Assembly (NCBI RefSeq): GCF_910592395.1
Contig: NC_088310.1
Span: forward strand, 12,469,501 to 12,533,500
DNA length: 64,000 bases
DNA from: Lineus longissimus
Lineage: Eukaryota > Nemertea > Pilidiophora > Heteronemertea > Lineidae
Direction of reading: 5' to 3'
Shown: one piece after another, positions 33,470 to 44,112 of the stretch
How positions within the stretch are numbered: position 1 is the first letter of the stretch
How the letters are laid out: each line of letters opens with the position of its first letter
Program-made: the position numbers and the translations under genes
The notes under the pieces: model-generated
Databases searched by the model: none
What the model saw: the letters and a program-made list of their open reading frames with translations, nothing else
What the model was told of the DNA's origin: nothing

Positions 33470-35574
33470 GGCAAGAACAGTTCCTGGTTAGTTACATTGA
33501 TAATCAGTGGCACTTGGACTATCATGTTAGTCAATTGGGAAAACCAGGGCTTGGTCGGCCAGAAGGGGGCAACAATAATCCCTTCTGTCTGATCAGTGAT
33601 AATTTTCTGTAATACCTGCCCCACGAGTGCGAATGGTGGGAAAGCATAAATAACCCTTTTTTCCCACGAAATTGTGAAGGCATCCAGGAATGATGCTTCC
33701 GGATCTGGTCTCCAAGAGCAGAAAGGCTGAATTTTATAATTCAATCTAGTAGCAAATAAATCAATATCTGGGGAACCCCATACATGACACAAGTGTCGAA
33801 AGAGGGGGTCTGCCAGGCTCCACTCAGTGTCGTCCCGGAATTTCCTGGAAGCAGTGTCTGCTTCCACATTCTCCACCCCTGGGAGATGGACAGCTGACAA
33901 CCAAACGTTTTTCTCGATTGCCCATTCCCATATGAGTCTAGACATCCCATTGCAGTCTGGGGAGTGGGTAGAACCCTGATGATTTATGCCGGCCATGGCT
34001 GTCATATTATCCGTCAGAATTCTGATATGTTCATTCCCTGCTTTTGCACATAAGGATTTTAGACCCAATAAAATTGCATGAAGCTCCAGGATGTTGATGT
34101 GATGGGCCGCTTCTTCGACAGTCCATCTTGACCCTGCTGAAAGTCCTGTAACCTTTTCATATGCCCCCCAACCTATAGTACTGGCATCTGTTCTGATTTC
34201 TCTAGCCGGGTTTGACTGTTTAATAGGCCTGTCCACAGTTGGTAAGTTTTCATACCACCAGTGCAAATCTGCTCTCGACTTTTCTGACCAAGTCATCTTT
34301 GCTTTAAAGTTGTATGCATTTCTGACCAAAGCTTTACTTTTATCAAGTTCTAAGGTCTTACTGAAGAGCGGGGCAAACTTGTTGCCCTGTGTTGTAGCCA
34401 CCAGCGCCCCCGTTACTTGGGCCGCCTCTCTAATGGTCATTGACTGGCGCCTTAGAGTTTTGGATATCATATCTCTTAGGCCTACCACCTTTTTGGCTGG
34501 TAAGCTTACTCGCATTTAATGACTGTTGACAATGAACCCTAAGTGGTCAATTTCCCAAGTGCCATCTGGCACACACTTGGGTACATTTATCATGAACCCT
34601 AGGTCTTGGAGCAGTTCTGCTGAGATGGCAATGGCCTCCCCTGAGAACCACAATGTGTCCTCAACAGAAAGTGTGTCATCAAGATACCCTGATATGGTGA
34701 TGCCATACTGTTCCCTCAGATGGGACAGTGGCACTTTCATTATCTTAGTGAAAACCTGAGGCCCACAAGCCAATCCATTTGGTAGCACCTGAAACTCATA
34801 AGTTTGGCCCTCAAATTGGAAACGGAGGTATTTCCTATGCTCCGGGTGTATAGCCAGGCTATAGTAAGCATCAGAAAAATCCAAGCTAGCTAGCCAACTA
34901 TCCTTTTTTATGAGCCGAAGGGCTGTCTCCAAGGAATCCATTTTGAAATGATGGTATTCTACACATTGGTTTAATTCCTTCAAGTTGAGGATCATCCTAT
35001 ATTTTCCTTTATCTTTTTTCTCGCAGATAAAAATATTTGAGATGAATTCGCCAGGTGTGTGATCCACCTCTTTGATCACCTCTTTTTCTAAAAGGGTCTC
35101 TATCTCTGCCCTAACCACTTGTTTCTCCTTGTCTGAAAACCGAATGGGGTGTGGTGGCCTGTCTTGTACAGGCATGTATACAAATGGGATTTTAAGACCT
35201 ACAATATCCGCAAGGATGTAGCGGTCCGATGTCAGTTTGGCCCAGCGATGCACACTAGCACTCACCCTACCAGCTTTAAATTTCTGCCATTTATGCAAAT
35301 TCAAACGCAAATTTGGACTTATTGGCTCTATTTTGGCCATATTCGACCCTGAAGTCAACTTGCCTACCGATTTGTTTTCCCGGACGGTGCCGCCATTGGC
35401 ATTGTTGTTATTTACATCTGTTGAGTTGTCGGCTTGGGCTTCTTGCCGCCGCGTCCACGTCCTGCAGGGAGAAGAGGGTGAAACCGCATCATTAATATGT
35501 ACGGCAGGAGGCATATTATATTGTTGACGATCTTTAGTGCTCGAGATGTTAGAAGAAGAGCTGAACTCATCCAA
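33238..35574 (-). pseudogene. RT-RNase H of the DIRS1-like element, one in-frame stop
   Basis: The upstream part (35574-34519) has RT motifs KKDKGKYRMILNLKELN, ASLDFSDAYYSLAI, VLPNGLACGPQVFTKIM and GYLDDTLS. A TAA at 34516-34518 follows VNSH, and the same frame continues as MRVSLPAKKV. The downstream part holds RNase H motifs typical of DIRS1: IRTDASTIGWGAY, HHINILELHAILLGLKSL, ILTDNMTAMAGINHQG, LPGVENVEADTASR. It ends with the ID(L)FAT and IVAPFWPTKPW blocks. Only the single stop separates it from a full-length frame. Its last part overlaps the recombinase frame. Confidence 0.82.
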
Positions 35575-36731
35575 AAAAGGACTCGTTTGTCCAAACTGCC
35601 GTCCATGTCCACCATAACTACGACCTTGGCCCCAGGCCGAGTATGGGTTGTATCTGTACCCGTAAGGATATTAAGAGTTGTGCGGACGTTGGTTCCACTG
35701 TGAGTACCTTTGCTGCCCGCCGAACCCGCCTCGGGAGGAGGTCGTCAGGCGCCCGGCTTGGTTTACTGCCTTAATTCTGTCAGACAAGTCGTCCCCAAAC
35801 AGCAATTTAGATGATGTTGCGACCTTGGTTTTGCAAAGGGTGGCGTATTTCCCCATTAGGCTCGGCTTCACGGCGTCTCTCCGAAGCTGGTTCATCGTAG
35901 AGTTTGCCCCTGCGAGGAGCTTTACCCCATCAAGTGCAGCATCCACTAACTTCTGCTTTTCTACAACCATGGGCAAAGGCTGAGAAACCAAATCATTGGC
36001 AATTTGTACTAGCGGCACCGCAGCTCTGGACAGAAGTCCCTGTACTGATCGGAGTTTAAAGTCCCTTACTTTGGCGAATTTGGGGATTGCGTCAACCACC
36101 CCTTCATTCATTGTTACTTTGTGAGTGTTCAAGTTACCAGGTTTAGGATACTTGGTTAGCAAAGGCTTCATGGTATCTTTAAGTTCCTTTGCTTCCCAGA
36201 GGCCGTTCACAACAGTAGCCAAGTGCTCAGGTACCGGAGGTCCTTCTTCGTCCGGGTGCTCCTGGGCCCCAGAATATGTAGCCAAGAAATCATGCTCAGA
36301 GGGTTGCGGGGCCGTGCCAGGTGGCGAGGTCTCGTCAGAAGCCGGTTCGGGATCTTCCTCGGATGGGGACATGTCACCCGCCATGTCGTCTTGCATGTCC
36401 TTTGGAAAGTAGCCCCACCCAGGTGGGGGTTGATGGCAAGGCATGAATGGATCTGGGCCATATTCTGGCCACGCGTCCCAGGCTCAAATTCTTCAAATTC
36501 CTGGTGCATCTGTGTCGCCATTCTACTAGAGCCTGGGCATGCTGCAGGTGTGGCCTTGGCCGTGGATGTACATGGCTTCTTAGGAATAGTGAAGTTTGGC
36601 AATTTCGGCAAGATCGGCAACTTACTTGCCCCCGAATCTTTCTCGGGTACCTCCTTAGCTTTATTTTTAGCTTTTTCTTTGGCTTTTTCAGCCTCTTTTG
36701 GCGACTTTGCGCTTCTTTTATCTCCTGCCAT
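35575..36731 (-). pseudogene. Gag-like protein of the DIRS1-like element, frameshifted
   Basis: It starts at 36731 with a Lys/Glu-rich segment (KEAEKAKEKAKNKAKE). The frame changes near 36480, so that EFEEFE passes into YGPDPFMPCHQPPPGWGYF. It continues through an acidic Pro/Ser-rich region and a helical body (LLSRAAVPLVQIANDL, ANSTMNQLRRDAVKPSLMG, SSKLLFGDDL). It ends in a Gly/Arg/Gln-rich tail that passes toward the RT frame near 35650. It probably binds element RNA. The frameshift makes this copy non-functional. Confidence 0.68.
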
Positions 36732-37099
36732 GCATCGTTGTTCGATCCAAGTGCAACAGATCAGAAAAACATGCTGACGCGAGCAGAACTGCGCATGCGG
36801 CAGGCGTCCTGGCCAATCAGGATCCAGGAACGTTTTAACTGGCGGGAAACCGGCCAGTGGTCCCCACTCGGTGGGAAAAAGATATTTTATTTCAATAAAA
36901 TCGCAAGAGACCTGCGACGAGAGGAATAATTTCCTCGAACCAATTACACCCCCACAATCTATGGGGTCTTATCCACCAGATATGCTGTAAGATTCCTTCT
37001 GAATCCAGCTGTTTATGCTCCTTCTGAGCACAAAATCGGAGAATACTTACGCGTGATGCGAGTTCAATGCAAGCGAACATCAGAATGAGTTCAGCAGTA

Positions 37100-37107
37100 T
37101 GACGTCA
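37100..37107. promoter_or_regulatory. CRE-type palindrome at the DIRS-like 5' end
   Basis: TGACGTCA lies just inside the 5' terminal repeat. The same octamer occupies the equivalent place in both fold-back elements (21350, 24095) and lies inside the A repeats of the Ngaro-like element (2639, 15362). A promoter role is inferred from position only. Confidence 0.4.
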
Positions 37108-37301
37108 GTATCTCATGGGAGCGCTCTTGGGGAATTGGGAAATGAAATAAGATTAGAACAGACAGACAGGAATATCATAAAATACTAGTTTAACAGTAGA
37201 CCAGAACTATGAAGTGTTGTACTTCTTAGGTAATTCTTTCACATTTCGTGCACTAGTAAATTACCATGTGATACAGATATTTTCTGAACAGTCAACAATG
37301 G

Positions 37302-38771
37302 TCAAGCAGAAAATGCAGCACAAGTACTATCCCTCAGAGAGACAAACTGCCGATTACTTACACTGACCGTGTATTGGGGGTTAGGGTACACAAGTGATAA
37401 AACATCAATGACTGCAGAATTGTGTAGAGCTGGATGAACTAAATATGCATGGAACTGAGAAGAATAGGTTGCTGTGGTCAACTCCGAGATGAAAAAGAAT
37501 ACAACCTCATTATGAATGATAATGTCAACTACCTTCCCAAATCTTGGCAATTCTTCAAGTCTCAACACCGTGGCATTTTGTGCCGATTTCTTGAGTGGAG
37601 AAGTTACACCTACTTTGTACGTGTACCCAGCAATCTTAGCAAGTTTGGTTCTGCTTAACTGTAATATGTCAGCATCATCATCATGCATCAGATACTCAGC
37701 AACTTTCTGATATCCTTGATCTGTCTTAGGAACACGGGTTGTCCCATGGTACTCATCACCAGCATAAAGGTATTTTTGAATCAGTCTTGCCAAGACATTC
37801 AACAAGCTGCAAACACAAAGCTTCTTGATGTGATGTAGCTAGAGTCATTGGTACATTCTTAAAACACTTACTACGGCCAATCAGTTGCTTGAAATAACTG
37901 TGCTTTCCTTCAAAACGCATGCACCAAACATCCCGTGGTGGACCAAAGTCAACAATTTGCTGAGGCAGATGAACTGAGAAGTGGTGTTTGGGTACAAGCA
38001 TCTGTGGGTGGAGTAAAACAAAACCCCGGAGATATTCTCCTATCATGTACCTAAGGTAGGAGATATCTTCTCTCAAGAATGTGAAACTCATACACATGGA
38101 TGTCACCTGAAGAAGTTTCAGGTAGTTCTGGTAGTGTTCATCCTCAACATCAAGATGCAGTTCAATTAAAAAAGGCAATGCACAAGCTAGGTTCCTCATC
38201 AGTGCCGATGATTGACTCAACTTCCTGTCCCCAACCACTCGAGCCCTTTCTATCGGAGCAGGTCTGTCTGATTCTGCTTGTTCAAAGTCAAAAGCATCCA
38301 GAAATTGATTTATCCTGTCAACAGTTATATCAGTCACCTGCAGTACATGTTGAAGTAGCAGCATTGTCTGCATGTTTAGGATTCCTTCAAAAAGTACATG
38401 CATAATATCTTGAGTGAAACATTTGGTCACATCAAAATGATCAACTTTATCCAGGACACTGAGGTAATTGATTCCAAAATCTCTTGACAATGCCTGACGC
38501 TGTTGTTGGTTTACATCATCTAGACGTGCACAACACACTCTGTGAGATGCAAGGTCACGAGTCTGAAACTGTTCTGCATAAAACCTCTGTGAGATGTCAT
38601 TCTCATTACACATACAAGGCCTGCACTTGCAGAATGCAAACCCAACACCTTCTTTGAATCCAGCAATGAAATTAGAGCCAAATTTGGATAAAACCTATGA
38701 ATCCGTGTGACATGAGAAATGAATATAGAAATATTCAGGGTCTGAAATTCACACAAGTTACAGTTTAACAT
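37302..38771 (-). pseudogene. EnSpm/CACTA-like transposase-related gene, decayed
   Basis: A C2H2-like start (NCNLCEF...HVTRIH) at 38771-38690 leads, after a frame change near 38613, to the block FDVTKCFTQDIMHVLFEGIL, then PKHHFSVHLPQQI and CMRFEGKHSYFKQLIGRS. These resemble animal EnSpm/CACTA-type proteins. The usual several hundred residues between the zinc finger and this block are missing. A further frameshift near 37800 precedes the C-terminal segment (LPRFGKVVDIII...FHAYLVHP), which ends at 37302. The large deletion and frameshifts indicate a dead copy. Some of the breaks might be introns. Confidence 0.65.
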
Positions 38772-38885
38772 TTTAAGGCCTTTTTGAGTTTAGCAGCAAC
38801 AGAAAAGGGATTCAGGCAATAAAATTAACACAAGTTCAGGCCTTTCTCTTAGTTGAACAGCATCAAGCATTGCAATTCACACAAA

Positions 38886-39170
38886 TTACTTACTGAGTTC
38901 AGTGGTGTCATCAAAAGGGTCTGCAGAGTCAGACTCGAAAAGCTTTTCAACTGACACTTCCCTCTGAGGACCCAACTCCTCATCAAGTTGCTCTTGTGAG
39001 ATCTCTTCAATCGTTATTTCTTTCAGTTGCTTTTGCTCTAGCTTTCTGATGAAACATCGATACCGCTCAGACCTCTTTGGCCCAGCAAAGTCAACATCGG
39101 CCAATTTAAAAACCCTGTCCTGAAAATAGTACAGGATGCCCTGGTGCGGCTTTGGATAGTTGAGCCAGAA
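38886..39170 (-). CDS. Putative exon of unknown gene
   Basis: The minus-strand open stretch FWLNYPKPHQGILYYFQDRVFKLADVDFAG... is followed by an acidic tail rich in Glu. A CTCA|GTAAGT donor near 38896 supports an exon end. It may be an N-terminal exon of the EnSpm-like gene downstream or part of a separate gene. I do not recognise the domain. Confidence 0.4.
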   Translation of the reverse strand, partial: FWLNYPKPHQGILYYFQDRVFKLADVDFAGPKRSERYRCFIRKLEQKQLKEITIEEISQEQLDEELGPQREVSVEKLFESDSADPFDDTTELSK

Positions 39171-39189
39171 TGCGTATTAGCATGCAGAG

Positions 39190-39346
39190 AGAGTCGAAAT
39201 GAGAAGAACAAAGAATAGTTAGGTACTGGACTACACCTTCGATGACAACCATGAACTGCAAGGCAGCTTTCCCATCAAAGACTACAATGATAGTTGGTGC
39301 TGCGACTGCTTGCTTCTCGATAATGTTGGTTATAAGATCGCCACCC
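39190..39346 (-). CDS. Putative exon of unknown gene
   Basis: After a TTTACAG acceptor the minus strand reads GGDLITNIIEKQAVAAPTII, then a GK-rich segment ending MVVIEGVVQYL. The 3' limit is uncertain. The order and orientation suggest it is spliced to the exon at 39670-39858. No function recognised. Confidence 0.35.
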
Positions 39347-39669
39347 TGTAAAGTGAGTAGTCATGTAGTGTAAGTAGACACCACGAAGTAAACATGACAT
39401 ATCATCATAACAAGAGTACAATGTTTTAACTTGATAAACATCATTTAATACTTCTTTTGAAATCCAAGCTACTACTATGGACAGGTTCTATAATCTGTCA
39501 ACGGCACATTTTTTTCTTCTTAAAAATGTGATTTTGAGGTTTCTTGCTCCGACCCCTTCGATTATGCAATCATGGGCGCGCATGCATTCACTATTCAGGC
39601 TCAATTGATGTTACAGACACCATGGGCTGGCATTGGTCATGACTTCATGTCGAGACCATCATTTCTCAC

Positions 39670-39858
39670 CTTTACTGTTGTGATGATGTGAGCCACATTT
39701 TTGCGAGAACTCAAAGCATTCATTTGCACCATCCTGTCGGGCACCTCAGCAACATTTCCCTGCATTTCCTCAATTACCACACTAAGATCTTTTGCCCAGT
39801 TGAGGGTAGCGGCATGGAACTGCTCATCCCCAATAGCCAGCTTGAATTCATCAAGAAC
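39670..39858 (-). CDS. Putative exon of unknown gene, 63 codons
   Basis: The exon is bounded by a TTATAG acceptor and a GTGAGA donor, keeps whole codons at both ends and reads VLDEFKLAIGDEQFHAATLN and onward to AHIITTVK. This looks like a genuine helical protein segment. It is upstream of, and in the same direction as, the exons at 39.2 and 39.0 kb. Confidence 0.45.
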
Positions 39859-40128
39859 CTATAACAAGAAAAATGTGCCCGAGTCCCCCAGCACAACACA
39901 CATAACATGTTATAAGAAAAAAGGAACAATGTTTGCTTGAATATACCAGTGAGATAGGTTTGTAGTTTACAACGCAGGACCTTGAGGAGAGCAAAAAGTT
40001 ACACCCCTGTTATTTTCCCTGTGATGCCCTGCAACTTCAAGAGGATTGACACTTCAACTCACCCAGAAGTATTAAGGTAGCAGGAAGGGTTGGGTGTTTG
40101 TGGTTTCTGAGTCTGAGGGGGTTGGTGT

Positions 40129-40192
40129 CTGTTGACTGTGCTTTAAGAGAGACTAGGCATGGCGCCAGTCTCTCTTAAAGCACAGTCAACAG
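40129..40192. repeat. 26-bp-arm perfect inverted repeat
   Basis: CTGTTGACTGTGCTTTAAGA... at 40129-40154 is the exact inverse of 40167-40192, with a 12-base spacer. The right arm is also the start of the first copy of the 889-bp tandem duplication. It is a candidate terminal structure of the Helitron-like element. Confidence 0.85.
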
Positions 40193-41936
40193 GCATTTGG
40201 TCTAAGTATTTGGGTTTTGATTGTCATGGCTGTACCCCTGTAAAAGTCAGAGGAGGAAAAGTTTGGAATGATGAAAGCATTGAAGAAGAAGAAATGTTAT
40301 TATTGAGGAAAGGAAAATTTATTATGAGACTAGAAGGCAGTGTCCTCACTTGATTATTTTGAAAATGGCGGTCTGAACACATTAAAAGGTGGAACATGGC
40401 ATTTTATGGACTTTGAAGTGTTCCGCAGTTAAAGGGAGACTATAGGCAGCAGCTAGGTAGGCAAGATAAAGTGATACAAATTTGCCAATAGGGGTCAGTC
40501 ATATCTCACAGTACGTGGAAATGTTCACACTTGTACATGGAATGTATTAAGAGCCGCATCAAACATGACCAAATGCCCTTATTGGGCATATCAGTCATCA
40601 AAAGATAGTCAACCTCACCCCCCTGTCGCTGCCTATAGTCCCCCTTTAAAAAGTCAATTGAGGTGTATGACTCGAGCGTGTGAGCGATATTGACATGTTT
40701 AAAATTTGAACAACGTATAACATATTTACAATGAGGAGATAACAATATCACTATTATCAGCAGTATTATGCATTCACTGTGGGAACATGTTGGCAAATGA
40801 CTAGTCATGTGGATGAGTGGCGTACAGTAGTGTTCAGGAACTTGTGCATGGACAATGGAAGTGGATAATATGACTGACTTGGGAAGAGCAGGATGTTTTG
40901 AGCATTACCAAAAGGCTGCATAGAGGCGAGGAGAAGGCAAGAGGGAAATGACTTTAAATGTAGAAAATGTCCAAAAAAATGCTGAGCACTACTGTATATG
41001 ATGAGTTTATGTTACCAACATGAGCAGTGAACAATATCAGCAGTGTTATGGCGCCAGTCTCTCTTAAAGCACAGTCAACAGGCATTTGGTGTCAGTATTT
41101 GGGTTTTGATTGTCATGACTGTACCCCTGTAAAAGTCAGAGGAGGAGAAGTTTGGAATGATGAAAGCATTGAAGAAGAAGAAATGTTATTATTGAGGAAA
41201 GCAAAATGTATTATGAGACTAGAAGGCAGTGTCCTCACTTGATTATTTTGAAAATGGCGGTCTGAACACATTAAAAGGTGGAACATGGCATTTTATGGAC
41301 TTTGAAGTGTTCCGCAGTTAAAGGGAGACTATAGGCAGCAGCTAGGTAGGCAAGATAAAGTGATACAAATTTGCCAATAGGGGTCAGTCATATCTCACAG
41401 TACGTGGAAATGTTCACACTTGTACATGGAATGTATTAAGAGCTGCATCAAACATGACCAAGTGCCCTTATTGGGCATATCAGTCATCAAAAGATAGTCA
41501 ACCTCACCCCCCTGTCGCTGCCTATAGTCCCCCTTTAAAAAGTCAATTGAGGTGTATGACTCGAGCGTGTGAGCGATATTGACATGTTTAAAATTTGAAC
41601 AACGTATAACATATTTACAATGAGGAGATAACAATATCACTATTATCAGCAGTATTATGCATTCACTGTGGGAACATGTTGGCAAATGACTAGTCATGTG
41701 GATGAGTGGCGTACAGTAGTGTTCAGGAACTTGTGCATGGACAATGGAAGTGGATAATATGACTGACTTGGGAAGAGCAGGATGTTTTGAGCATAACCAA
41801 AAGGCTGCATAGAGGCGAGGAGAAGGCAAGAGGGAAATGACTTTAAATGTAGAAAATGTCCAAAAAAATGCTGAGCACTACTGTATATGATGAGTTTATG
41901 TTACCAACATGAGCAGTGAACAATATCAGCAGTGTT
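40159..41936. repeat. 889-bp tandem duplication, about 99% identical
   Basis: Two copies start with ATGGCGCCAGTCTCTCTTAA at 40159 and 41048 and differ at only about a dozen bases. Each holds a plus-strand frame of 64-71 codons that starts in the unit (MAPVSLKAQSTGIW...) but resembles nothing I know. The duplication is recent. Confidence 0.9.
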
Positions 41937-42211
41937 ATGTTTTCCGTGTGGTAGGTTACCAGAAGTTGCCACAAACGGAGCAGCACTTTGAGGTAATTAG
42001 TCACATGGACGGTATGTAAATAGTGTATAATTTGAGCATTATGATTTGGTTGTACAGTACAGACTGTCTCCGGTGAGGCAAGAATGAGACATGATATCTG
42101 AAGAAAGGAATGTCTGATGTGGATTAAGTAAGAGCTGCGTAGTTTGAGATTCGATCGTTATGAAAGTCTATTCCCTGAACTGTGGTACATGATGGCCATG
42201 GTAGGAGTAAG

Positions 42212-43896
42212 TTAGTTGTCATCGGACACGTCCGAAGTTGGTGGTGTGCTTTGCTGCCTGGTTGATGTGCTTGAGCGCTGAATGACGAGGCTGGGTGCAG
42301 GGCGTTTTGGTCTCCTTGTTGTGGAACGTATGTCGGGCAGGTCTGGTGATTTTTGCCGGGATGTCGAAGGCGCCGGATTGTTCGCCAGGTCTGGTTGCGG
42401 TCGTCGTGCTGCTGTTGGCCTTTGGTTGTGGCCGATGCGCAATTGGCAGGGACGTTCGACTGCTATTTCAACTTGGAGGCGTGGATTGGCAATGTGTGGT
42501 AGGTGGTACAGTGGGGCGTCCTCGAGGATTGCAGCTGGTCGGACAGACGTGATGTGGAATGTGGGCGGCTGCACTTCTTCGTCGGTGGCTTTAATACCAG
42601 GCTTGTACCAGCCGCAGATTTCCCAAGAGATGTTGTTGGTAGCATAGTGCTGCAGCACATTAGTGATTGCTGCCCTGAATTCTAGCATGGGGATAGGTGT
42701 ACTGGTTGTCTGCAAGAACAATGGTGATGTTGTTTAAAACATGGTGTTAATAGTTTCATTTCTGCATTCAGTGGGAGTTGGATGCTACATCTGGAGGTCA
42801 GGTTGTAAGACGTGAAGGTATGGCCAGTAACAGTTCCTGAATAAACATTATCATGGGTTTCGGTACTGTAAGAAAGAAAGGGTGGTTGAGGAAGGGTGCT
42901 GATGGTCTGCACTGATACGGTTGTGACAGTTGTTTTGGGGATGGACTATATGTGGTAGGCTGTCTTACCTTCATGGCAGCTGAGGTCAGGAACAACTTCG
43001 TGAAGTTAGTCGACTTGAACGCCACTCGTGATATGTTAGCTGTTGCTGAGGTGATGCGGCAGGATAGGAGGCGTGTGTTGATGTCCTCTGTAACTAATGC
43101 TGGGCATGGTGACAGCTCGTCATGCTGTCCATCACAAAGTTGTGCCCCGCAGCCAGTGATAATGTTGGCTTTTGTAATGCGGATATCAGCATTTGTGACG
43201 AAGATGGCCTTCGGTACCATTGTGTCCACATATTCCATGACATATGGTCGTGTTTGGCGGATCGTCATGGTGGGTTTCAGTGGGAGTAGTGGCTGTTCCA
43301 CAGTCAGGGTCGGTACATTTTTGATGGATGATTTGCGCTCTGGTTCAAACAGACCAACAGTGGCTCCAACCCATGGCACATTCTGCACTTTGAAGAGGAG
43401 TTTGCTCTGTAGAGAAGTTTCTGTCATAATGTAGAAGAGGGATCCTTCTCTGATGTCTCTGAAAGGAGATGAATAGGTGAGTATAGGAAGAATGGTGACT
43501 GCCTGTCATAGTGGTGGTTGTTACAAGGACATTAATTGTTTATGTCGACTAATATGTTCATGGAAATGTGATGAGGAATGTCATGTTTATGGGAATGTGA
43601 TGACAATAGTTTGGGCCAATTTAGCTTGGTGCAGAGTGTTGATGTTGTCTACTAACCTCAGGAGGATTAGCCTGTCATACGGCTTGTCCAGTTTGCTTGC
43701 TTTTCCAGGCTGTGTGGGCTTGCGTGATTTGTTTTTCTTTATTTTCAGGATTTCTGCTGTCATGCGTGATTCATCGGAGAGATCCGGGTCGGTAACGAGT
43801 TCACTGATGGTGATGTCTTGTATGTCTTGGTTGTTGAAAATGTCAATGGCTCCTTGTACGTCCCCGTGTTCAATGTATTGGGCCAGCATGGTTGTA
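42212..43896 (-). CDS. Second gene of the Helitron-like element, three exons, 406 aa, unknown function
   Basis: Exons are 43896-43657 (start codon at 43889), 43458-42969 and 42709-42212. All have canonical borders (TTTCAG/GTTAGT, TTTCAG/GTAAGA, TTGCAG), and the frame is kept throughout. The N-terminal part is acidic, then basic (KIKKNKSRKPTQPGKASK). The middle is beta-rich with a Cys pair (CGAQLCDG). The C-terminal third is Pro/Arg/Ser-rich (RRPKRPAPSLVIQR). No stop interrupts it. It lies 217 bp behind the Rep-helicase stop codon on the same strand, so the two probably share a transcription unit. An OB-fold DNA-binding role, by analogy to RPA-like genes in other Helitrons, is possible, but I cannot show it. 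Confidence 0.7.
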
Positions 43897-44112
43897 CTGA
43901 AATGAGAATGTAAGAGAAATATTGGAACATTTAAAAGACGCCATAAGGTGGATATTTTACAATGCAAAGGATATTGTATGTGAGGAGCCTTTTGCTGGTT
44001 CATATGGAGATATAAATGCCTGGATTATGATCTGGAAAGGAATGGATTTTGTTAATAACAATACATGGAGAGGGAATGTTTGTACCTGTTAGTTATTTTA
44101 GTGCTGCAGGTT

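Larger units (their letters stand above)
24269..37154 (-). mobile_element. DIRS1-like YR retrotransposon with nested insertions
   Basis: The left terminus 24269-24312 is the inverted copy of the right terminus 37111-37154 (44 bp, one mismatch), the inverted terminal repeats expected of DIRS elements. Minus-strand order is gag (36.7-35.6 kb), RT (35.6-34.5), RNase H (34.5-33.3), the recombinase N-terminal half (33.47-33.03), then about 8 kb of foreign sequence, then a recombinase C-terminal half (24.93-24.5). I infer that the halves belong to one element. The alternative is two truncated elements side by side. TGACGTCA lies just inside the 5' terminus (37100-37107). Confidence 0.7.

Noticed and set aside
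37809-37872. A 60-bp intron with a GTAAGT donor in the EnSpm-like gene
   Set aside because: Removing it puts the next exon into a stop, while retaining it preserves family-typical sequence. A frameshift mutation near 37800 fits better.
40159-41242. Small proteins MAPVSLKAQ... encoded in both copies of the 889-bp duplication
   Set aside because: The duplication is too recent for the shared frame to show selection, and no homolog is known to me.
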